From: Holophaga sp.
GTDB taxonomy: Bacteria > Acidobacteriota > Holophagae > Holophagales > Holophagaceae
Reading direction: 5' to 3'
DNA: 64,000 nucleotides
NCBI GenBank assembly: GCA_016715205.1
Contig: JADKBC010000003.1
Coordinates: 124,001-188,000 of the forward strand
The translations under genes and the position numbers were made by a program. The notes under the pieces were generated by a model. It ran no database searches. It worked only from the letters and a program-made list of their open reading frames with translations, and was not told the DNA's origin. Positions 58,323-64,000 of the stretch are shown here, one piece after another. Position 1 is the first letter of the stretch. The number at the start of each line of letters is the position of its first letter.

Positions 58323-58859
58323 TCATTTCGCCACCGCAGCTTGCAGTTTGAGCACAGTGGACCAGTTCCGGGTCGTCACAACCTCGCCCCCCAACCGAGA
58401 GAAGGCCTGCTGCAGCTTGCTTTCGAGAATGCCCTCTGCGCACCAGAGGTAGGCCGCTTGCCCACCAATCGCCACCTGATCTGGAGCCCAGGTTTTCAGG
58501 GTGAGGGGTTGGAGCCTGGCCAATCCTTCCGGGGTTGAAACAAAGGCCACCAAGCCTCGCGTTGGATCGGTCATCACGTCCTTAAGCGGGTTTTCCGCCA
58601 CGATGCGATCGAGTTCGCCAGCCGCGAGTAACACCACATGCACGGCGATCTCGAAGCGAGCCGCGATGGCTTTGGAAAGTTCCTTGGCGAGCGAGATCGT
58701 ATCCGTCCGCTCCGTTTCAAAGAGAAGGTTGCCGCTATTCAGCAGCGTCCGCACCTGCCTATGGCCCAAGCTCAGGGCCAGGGCTCGCAGGTCTTCCATC
58801 GCCACCCGTTTGGCCCGACCCACATTGATGCCCCGCAACAACGCGATGCATTTCACCAC
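58323..58859 (-). CDS. DUF1697 family protein
   Basis: A 178-residue protein beginning CIALLRGINVGRAKRVAMEDLRAL, with VRTLLNSGNLLFET, the hallmark of DUF1697. Structures of the family show a ferredoxin-like fold, but the function is unknown. The start is placed at GTG 58859, which has GAGG 5 nt upstream; GTG 58865 or 58856 are possible. It is the first gene of an operon with the SDR protein, divergent from the YXWGXW gene across about 190 nt of AT-richer DNA. Confidence 0.78.
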   Translation of the reverse strand: MVKCIALLRGINVGRAKRVAMEDLRALALSLGHRQVRTLLNSGNLLFETERTDTISLAKELSKAIAARFEIAVHVVLLAAGELDRIVAENPLKDVMTDPTRGLVAFVSTPEGLARLQPLTLKTWAPDQVAIGGQAAYLWCAEGILESKLQQAFSRLGGEVVTTRNWSTVLKLQAAVAK

Positions 58860-59052
58860 GGTCACCTCGTGGACAAATGGTGTCAGCGGAATTCCTTATC
58901 AACAAAGAAATCGTATTGAACGTCCCGATACCTCAATTTGATTGAATTTCCACCAGTTAACGTCGCGCTGAATCATGTAACTAGCGTGAAGAATGTTTAT
59001 TAGACTTAGGCACGAGCTGTGCTTCCTATTCTGTATGGACAAGGAGTCACCC

Positions 59053-59526
59053 ATGCCACAAGGATTTGCCCGATTGCTGTTTCCCGCCGCGCTCGCGCTG
59101 CTGAGCTGCGCCCCCGCCTACGCCCAGATTCGCATTGGTGTGGATCTCGGCGATATCCGCATCCGAATCTCCCCGGAACCGCCCCCACCGCCTCGGGTGG
59201 AAGTGAGAATGGCCCGCCCCAGCCGCCGGCACATCTGGATCCAGGGCTACTGGGATCGCCAGGGTGAACGCTGGGCCTGGGCGCCCGGACGCTGGGAACA
59301 ACCCTCCCAGCGAGGCTCCTCCTGGGTAAGGCCCCAGTACCGTCGCGAAGGTGGTGCCTACCGCTATGAGCCCGGCCATTGGTCCCACCAGCGCATGGAA
59401 GAAGGGGAAGACTACAGCCGATGGCGCAAGGAACATGGCCGCGGCCATGGCAAGGGCCACGACAAGGGTCGTGGGCGAGGCCACGATAAGGATCGGGACC
59501 GCGACGATCAAGGCCGCAAGCACTAA
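59053..59526 (+). CDS. Exported YXWGXW-repeat-like protein with Gly/His/Lys/Arg-rich tail
   Basis: A 157-residue protein with a signal peptide (residues 1-24, APAYAQ). A Pro-rich hinge (EPPPPPRVEV) is followed by short aromatic repeats: WIQGYW, WAWAPGRW, YEPGHW. These match the YXWGXW / WXXGXW class known from envelope proteins. The last 40 residues are very basic (repeats of GKGHDKGRG and HDKDRDRD). Function unknown; a cell-surface or ion-binding role is only a guess. ATG 59053 has AAGGAG. A bidirectional terminator follows 15 nt after the stop. The gene is divergent from the DUF1697 gene. Confidence 0.78.
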   Translation: MPQGFARLLFPAALALLSCAPAYAQIRIGVDLGDIRIRISPEPPPPPRVEVRMARPSRRHIWIQGYWDRQGERWAWAPGRWEQPSQRGSSWVRPQYRREGGAYRYEPGHWSHQRMEEGEDYSRWRKEHGRGHGKGHDKGRGRGHDKDRDRDDQGRKH

Positions 59527-59540
59527 GGCCAAACAATCAG

Positions 59541-59582
59541 CCTAAAAAAGGGCCAGGGTTCGCGCCCTGGCCCTTTTTTAGG
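59541..59582. terminator. Bidirectional Rho-independent terminator
   Basis: An 18-bp perfect stem (59541-59558 with 59565-59582) around a TTCGCG loop. The arms include A6 on one side and T6 on the other, so it ends transcription of both the YXWGXW gene and the dsbD gene. Confidence 0.93.
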
Positions 59583-59598
59583 TAACGGGTGAACGAAC

Positions 59599-61362
59599 TT
59601 ATTTCCGCCCTTCCAGCCATCCCAGCATGGCCTCTGGCTTTTCAAATCCCATCAACCGGGGGCGCACTTCCTTGCCCTCGGCATCCATCAGCATCACCGT
59701 GGGATAGCCCGTGATCTTGAAGATCGGCTGCAGATCCTTGCGTTTGGCATCGGTATCGATGCGCACGGCGATGGCATTCTTGGCGATCCACGCCCGCACC
59801 GCTGCGTTGGGCCAGGTCTTTTCATCCAGCTCTTTGCACTGCGCACACCATTCGGCGTAGATATCCACCAGCACGAGCTTGTTTTCCGCCTTCGCCTTCT
59901 TCAACGCGCCTTCGAAGTCCTGCTCAAGCCAGGTTTTGGGGGCGGGTTCAACGGCGGTGATCGCGCTGGTTTGGGGCAGCAAGGAAACGTTTAGAAAACG
60001 CTCCACGGCTTTGATACCCAGCAACAAGCCAAGGATAAGCAGCAAAAGTGCAAAGCCTCGACGCAATTGGGGAACCAAGCCTTCCGAGGCTTCGAAGGCG
60101 CCAAATACTCCAGCGCCGACGAGCAATGTAAGGGTCCACATGGCAAAATTCAGCCACTCGGGTACGATCAGACGTACGTTCCATGCTGCAAAGGCCAGCA
60201 CGACCAAGCCCATGATTTGTTTGAAGCGAATGAGCCAGTTACCGCTCTTGGGCAAACCAGCACTGAAGGTGCCCACCAGCATGAAAAGCACGCCCATTCC
60301 CAAGGCAAAGGTAAAGAGCTGAGCTGCGCCGGACATAACCTGGAATAATCCTGGCGCTGCGCCCTGGTTGCCGGCGATGTTCACCAACACAGCTCCGACA
60401 AACGGCCCTACGCAAGGCGCCGCAAGTGGCCCAAGGACCAGACCCATCACGAAAGCACCACCAAATCCTTTTCGTGGGCCACTTCCCTGAAGCTTCATTT
60501 GAACAGACTGTGGAAGCTGTATTTCAAATGCACCAAAAAGACTGAGCGCAAACAATCCAAAAAGGATCGACACAGGGATAAGAAATCCTGGCTTCTGAGT
60601 AAGAGAACCAAAAGCTGAACCACTGAGCCCTGCAGCGACGCCAAGGGCGGTGTAGGTTACGGCCATCCCAAGAACCAAAGAAAGAGAAAGTAGGAATCCC
60701 CGCAAACGCCCACTTCCTTTTGCACCTACGATCGCCATCGTGATTGGAATCATCGGATAAACACAGGGAGTCAAACTTGCTGCAAGGCCCCATCCGAAAG
60801 CAGCTAGGAGAGCCCAAATTAAGCTCGAAGAAGCACCCGACGAGCCACCTTGGGCAGGCAGTAGTGGACTTGGTGCCATCTCAACGGGCACGGGCTTAAT
60901 TTTTTCGGCCGCCTCGTTTTCAATTTTTGCCTCTGCCTTGTCCACAGGCTTGGCCCCCGGAATTTCCGCAGCCTTCACCTTCAACAATTGCGTGGTGGGC
61001 GGGAAGCAAACGCCACCGTCGCCCTCGGTGCAGGGCTGGTACTGGACTTCCAACTGCACTTCGCCGTTCAGTCCTTCGCCACTCACAGGTATGCGCACGG
61101 TGCCATGCCATATGGGGTCACCCAATTCATCTACGCCCGTGGTCTTGGACGGCACACCGACCTTCAACGCCCCCGGTTTGGATTTGAGAGTCACGGTCAT
61201 GAAGGACTTTTTCAGGTGGGCGCCTTCGGGTACGGAAACCACCACGGCACCCTTCTGGAAAGCCACCTTCACATCCTGCTCGGGGTCCAGATTGCGCGCC
61301 CGCTGGGCGGTGGCGGTCACCACGAACAGGAGCGACAAGATCAAGAGCTTGAGGGTCCGCAT
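59599..61362 (-). CDS. dsbD: Thiol:disulfide interchange protein DsbD
   Basis: A 587-residue inner-membrane electron conductor. The signal peptide is residues 1-19. The N-terminal alpha domain has the redox pair in PCTEGDGGVCFPP (about 110-122). Eight transmembrane segments (about 180-450) include the TPCVYPM and APCVGPF Cys residues. A C-terminal thioredoxin domain has AEWCAQCKELDEKTW (about 505-519). It moves electrons from cytosolic thioredoxin to periplasmic proteins such as the double-TlpA protein at 49243. The start is ATG 61362 with GGAGG. The middle membrane segment (60480-60900) has lower GC and different codon choice than the ends. Confidence 0.93.
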   Translation of the reverse strand: MRTLKLLILSLLFVVTATAQRARNLDPEQDVKVAFQKGAVVVSVPEGAHLKKSFMTVTLKSKPGALKVGVPSKTTGVDELGDPIWHGTVRIPVSGEGLNGEVQLEVQYQPCTEGDGGVCFPPTTQLLKVKAAEIPGAKPVDKAEAKIENEAAEKIKPVPVEMAPSPLLPAQGGSSGASSSLIWALLAAFGWGLAASLTPCVYPMIPITMAIVGAKGSGRLRGFLLSLSLVLGMAVTYTALGVAAGLSGSAFGSLTQKPGFLIPVSILFGLFALSLFGAFEIQLPQSVQMKLQGSGPRKGFGGAFVMGLVLGPLAAPCVGPFVGAVLVNIAGNQGAAPGLFQVMSGAAQLFTFALGMGVLFMLVGTFSAGLPKSGNWLIRFKQIMGLVVLAFAAWNVRLIVPEWLNFAMWTLTLLVGAGVFGAFEASEGLVPQLRRGFALLLLILGLLLGIKAVERFLNVSLLPQTSAITAVEPAPKTWLEQDFEGALKKAKAENKLVLVDIYAEWCAQCKELDEKTWPNAAVRAWIAKNAIAVRIDTDAKRKDLQPIFKITGYPTVMLMDAEGKEVRPRLMGFEKPEAMLGWLEGRK

Positions 61363-61520
61363 GGGGCCTCCGAGGGGATCAGAACCATCTGACGATAGTT
61401 CAGGTGCCGCTGTAGCAGGAAATGTGATGCGCCCCCGGCTCAGGGGCAGGAAGGAAAATTACATATTTGCATATTATTACGCATACTCCACCCAGGCAAG
61501 GACCCCGCTAGGCTGTTGGG

Positions 61521-62171
61521 ATGACCTTGCCAGCTCTCCCCTTTCCCTGGATGGCACCCCTGGTGGCACGCCTCCGTCTGCGCTTTGCCGAGGAAGCCCG
61601 GGACGGTGCCCACGACCTGAGCCACGCCCTGCGGGTGGCCCACAACGCTTACCTGCTGGCGCTAGAAGCCCAGGCTGATTCCGAATGTTGCGTGGCGGCA
61701 GCGCTCCTGCACGATCTTGTGTACCTGCCCAAAAACCACCCGGATTCCCCCCGCACGGGCGCCCTGGGAGCCGAATTGGCCCGAACCTGGTGCCTGGAGA
61801 TCCCCGAGCTTGCCGCAAAGGCCGAAGCCATCGTGGCCGCCATCGCCACCCACAGTTTCTCCAGCGGGGCCCAGGCTGTCTCCCTGGAAGGCGCCGTACT
61901 GCAGGATGCCGATCGCCTGGAAGCCATCGGCGCCATTGGTCTGGCACGATGTTTTGCAACCGGAGGCGCCATGGGCGCGGCGCTGTGGCACGCGGAAGAT
62001 CCCTGGGGTGCGAACCGCGCGCTGGATGACAAACGGTTCAGCCTGGATCATTTCGAACTCAAACTGCTGAAATTGGCCGCAGCCATGAACACGGAAGCGG
62101 GGCGTAGGTTGGCCGAGGCGCGACATCGGGTGCTGACCACTTTCCTGGCCGCGCTCCGTGAAGAGCTTTAG
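61521..62171 (+). CDS. HD-domain phosphohydrolase (YedJ-like)
   Basis: A 216-residue HD protein with HDLSHALRVA (about residues 31-40), LLHDLVYLPKNHPDS (about 62-76) and the metal-binding Asp in LQDADRLEAIGAIGLAR (about 132-148). This is the pattern of the YedJ/YpgQ-like nucleotide phosphohydrolases. The start is ATG 61521. Upstream is an AT-rich patch with TATTAT near 61472, possibly a -10 box. It leads a run with the PTPS-like gene (40 nt later) and the deacetylase. Substrate unknown; deoxynucleotides are likely for the family. Confidence 0.8.
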   Translation: MTLPALPFPWMAPLVARLRLRFAEEARDGAHDLSHALRVAHNAYLLALEAQADSECCVAAALLHDLVYLPKNHPDSPRTGALGAELARTWCLEIPELAAKAEAIVAAIATHSFSSGAQAVSLEGAVLQDADRLEAIGAIGLARCFATGGAMGAALWHAEDPWGANRALDDKRFSLDHFELKLLKLAAAMNTEAGRRLAEARHRVLTTFLAALREEL

Positions 62172-62211
62172 CAACCTGTCCAAGGCCCCCTCGGCCCCCT
62201 ACACTCAAGGT

Positions 62212-62562
62212 ATGAGTCGCGTTCGCTTGAGTCTGCGCCGCCCCTTCGTGGCGGACCACTTCCACGACCTGCCCGGGTTTGTGGAAGCCCGCCATGGCCA
62301 CAACTGGGAACTGGAAGCCACGGTCGAACTGCACGATTTCCAGCAGGAAGCCCACTTCAGCAACGCTCTGGATGGCTGGGTGAAGGACGTGGACTATACC
62401 TTGCTCAATGACCAGCCGTGGCTGAGCCAGCGCAATCCTACGGCGGAAACCCTGGCCCAATGGCTGCTGGAGCACCTCGAAGGTGCAGGATTCCATGTGA
62501 CGGAAACGCGCATTCGTGAGAAAACCAATTATTGGGCGGCCTGCCGCCGGGAGGCTGTGTGA
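62212..62562 (+). CDS. 6-pyruvoyl-tetrahydropterin synthase family protein, PTPS-III-like
   Basis: A 116-residue PTPS-fold protein. The zinc ligands are His in FVADHFHDL and the pair in HGHN, and the second half has VKDVDYTLLND, PTAETLAQWLLEHL and a terminal Glu-containing TETRIREKTNYWA. In QueD and classical PTPS the segment before HGH carries the catalytic Cys (CxxxHGH). Here it reads GFVEARHGHN, with no Cys and a Glu three residues before the His. This resembles PTPS-III enzymes, which replace dihydroneopterin aldolase in folate synthesis. The start is ATG 62212. Its stop overlaps the next gene (GTGA). Confidence 0.75.
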   Translation: MSRVRLSLRRPFVADHFHDLPGFVEARHGHNWELEATVELHDFQQEAHFSNALDGWVKDVDYTLLNDQPWLSQRNPTAETLAQWLLEHLEGAGFHVTETRIREKTNYWAACRREAV

Positions 62563-64000
62563 AGGTTAGGCCATTTTTCGGTGCATGCTGCCTTGCCTTC
62601 GCTGCCCTGGGAACCATCTCCTGCCATCGGGAGGAGAAGCGCGTGTCCCCCGCGCCTGCCCCCAAACCGCCCCTGGAACCCTGGACCTGGCACGCCCTGG
62701 GCGGCCTGCTGGTGGTGGAAGGCGAAGTGGATCAACCCACGGAACTGATCCTGAAGGGCAAGCAGGTGTACGAGCGGCGCCACGTGGACCTGGGCCCCGT
62801 GCGCTGGGAAATGTATCGCCCGCCGCCCGGCTCCACGGCGGAGCTGCGCACCGGCGCGGGGGAACTGCTGGCCACCTGGGATTTCGATCATCCACAGGCA
62901 GCTGTGCCACCCGTGGTACCGCCAAAACCAGAGAAGAAGGAACGGAAGAAGCCAGAGCAAGTGAAGCCTGAACCGAAAAAGATTGAGCCCAAAAAGCCTG
63001 CACCGAAAACACCCGAACCAAAAAAAATCGAACCTGCAAAACCGGCACCCAAACCATCTGAGCCCAAGAAACCAGCGCCAAAACCGCCGGAACCGAAAAA
63101 AGCCGAATCCAAAAAACCCGAGCCGAAGAAGCCTGCACCCAAGCCTCTTCCGCCCCCAAAGCCGGTCGTAAAACCACCTGAACCGAAAAAAACGGAACCT
63201 CGCAAAATCGAGCCCCCCAAGCTTGAGCCGAAAAAAACCGCGCCGCCGAAGCCGGAACCGAAGAAACCCCAGCCTCCCAAGCCAGAACCGAAACAACCCC
63301 AGCCTCCGAAACCCCTGCCGCTGCCGCCACCTGTTCTGAACGCTGCGGGCGTGTGGCCGGGTGCTGGCGAAGGGCTGAACGTGCAGCGCGGACCCCGCTC
63401 GGGCCGCCAGGTCTGTCTCACCTTTGATGGTGGTTCCAACGCCGAAGTGGCGCTGGATGTGCTGGAGATCTTGAAGGCTCGGAATATTCAAACAACCTTC
63501 TTCCTGACCGGTACCTTCATCCGCAAATTCCCGGAAATCGTGCGCCGCATCGCGGCCGATGGCCACGAGATCGGCAACCACACCCAGAACCATCCCCACT
63601 TCGCGCCCACGGGCCTGCGCGACCCCAAGTGGACCCGCGAGCGCATCCAGGGCGAACTGCTGGCGGCGGATCAGGCCTTCTTCAACCTCCTGGGGCGCCC
63701 CATGGACCCTTTGTGGCGGGCCCCCTACGGCGAACACACCTCCGAAATTCGCAAATGGGCCGAGGAACTGGGCTACCGCCACGTGGGTTGGAGCGAAGGC
63801 GCCGATACCCTGGATTGGGCCACCCGCAAGGAACGCAAGCTGTATCGCACCGGCGACGCCATTCTGGATCGCCTGCATAACCGCATGGAGCGCCAGGATG
63901 GCGAGGGCCTCATCGTGCTGATGCACTTGGGTTCAGAACGCCCCGTGGAAGATCGCCCCGCGCGCGTGCTGGGGCCCTTCATCGACCGGGCCCTGGCGGC
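62559..64000 (+). CDS. Polysaccharide deacetylase with long Pro/Lys/Glu linker (truncated by window edge)
   Basis: The 5' 480 codons of a gene that continues past the right edge. GTG 62559 overlaps the PTPS-like stop by 4 nt. The N-terminus looks like an exported lipoprotein signal (hydrophobic, then a Cys at about residue 22). A folded region follows (about 40-105). Residues about 115-260 form an extended low-complexity linker of PEPKKP-like repeats. The carbohydrate esterase 4 domain begins near 285 with VCLTFDGGSNAEV, HEIGNHTQNHPHF and LWRAPYGEH. The usual TFDDG is TFDGG, replacing the metal-binding second Asp; this occurs in some family members. Target probably peptidoglycan or another polysaccharide. 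Confidence 0.8.
   Translation, partial: MKVRPFFGACCLAFAALGTISCHREEKRVSPAPAPKPPLEPWTWHALGGLLVVEGEVDQPTELILKGKQVYERRHVDLGPVRWEMYRPPPGSTAELRTGAGELLATWDFDHPQAAVPPVVPPKPEKKERKKPEQVKPEPKKIEPKKPAPKTPEPKKIEPAKPAPKPSEPKKPAPKPPEPKKAESKKPEPKKPAPKPLPPPKPVVKPPEPKKTEPRKIEPPKLEPKKTAPPKPEPKKPQPPKPEPKQPQPPKPLPLPPPVLNAAGVWPGAGEGLNVQRGPRSGRQVCLTFDGGSNAEVALDVLEILKARNIQTTFFLTGTFIRKFPEIVRRIAADGHEIGNHTQNHPHFAPTGLRDPKWTRERIQGELLAADQAFFNLLGRPMDPLWRAPYGEHTSEIRKWAEELGYRHVGWSEGADTLDWATRKERKLYRTGDAILDRLHNRMERQDGEGLIVLMHLGSERPVEDRPARVLGPFIDRALA

Noticed and set aside
58866..59052. A clear promoter for the YXWGXW gene
   Set aside because: Several AT-rich boxes exist, but no pair with good spacing stood out.
62529..63926. 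A 465-codon minus-strand ORF opposite the deacetylase
   Set aside because: Its odd Phe/Gly/Leu repeats are only the reverse of the PEPKKP-coding DNA; the plus frame has a clear enzyme domain.

Overview
The window is about 60% GC, gene-dense and chromosomal. It shows no phage, integrase, transposase or CRISPR signature and no recognisable tRNA or rRNA. The mix of genes suggests a Gram-negative, at least facultatively anaerobic bacterium: an Oar-like TonB-dependent receptor, a complete HdrABC/FlxABCD-type electron-bifurcating locus, giant Ser/Thr kinases with ATPase or TPR parts, several hybrid histidine kinases, DsbD/TlpA redox proteins and a YXWGXW protein. I infer Acidobacteriota, perhaps the Holophaga/Geothrix group, from this combination only; no marker gene proves it.

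Layout. 1-5126: a partial M28 peptidase and an LDH2-family dehydrogenase, a GGCT-like gene without a standard start codon, and a MotA-MotB-amidohydrolase operon. 5245-13235: a kinase-ATPase-TPR protein, a TonB receptor and a substrate-binding sensor with no kinase domain. 13293-16918: a methyltransferase, a YqhD-like aldehyde reductase coupled to an Old Yellow Enzyme, and a small coiled-coil protein. 17040-23103: S9 peptidase, ScpB, a hybrid kinase and phosphatidylserine decarboxylase. 23380-30098: the seven-gene hdrCBA-flxDCBA operon, with a possible FNR box upstream and a perfect 33-bp inverted repeat before its last gene. 30103-37738: a hybrid kinase, a MoxR ATPase followed by six tandem copies of its own 3' end, an orphan protein, and a second kinase-TPR protein. 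37819-41003: a structured leader carrying a 15-codon ORF with a very strong Shine-Dalgarno, then a NitT/TauT-type ABC transporter. 41115-46633: EamA transporter, receiver, PBP4, pseudopilin-like and HD-GYP genes, and two cold-shock proteins each with a terminator. 46790-51864: an MTD1-like FolD homologue, an endonuclease III fused to a BtuF-like domain, a double-TlpA protein and a MipA/OmpV porin-like protein. 51945-57464: a translationally coupled corrinoid protein / UroD-like methyltransferase / DUF1638 / hybrid kinase operon, followed by a KAS III homologue. 57461-64000: epimerase, DUF1697, YXWGXW protein, DsbD, HD phosphohydrolase, a PTPS-III-like enzyme and a partial polysaccharide deacetylase.

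How the genes work together. The clearest metabolic unit is Hdr-Flx, which in studied anaerobes couples NADH oxidation to ferredoxin and disulfide reduction. The C1/corrinoid theme recurs: corrinoid protein, UroD-like methyltransferase, MTD1-like methylene-THF dehydrogenase, BtuF-like domain and a PTPS-III-like pterin enzyme. The most unusual DNA is the 103-nt array of moxR 3'-end copies (33319-33901) and the leader-peptide region before the ABC transporter (37819-37974).
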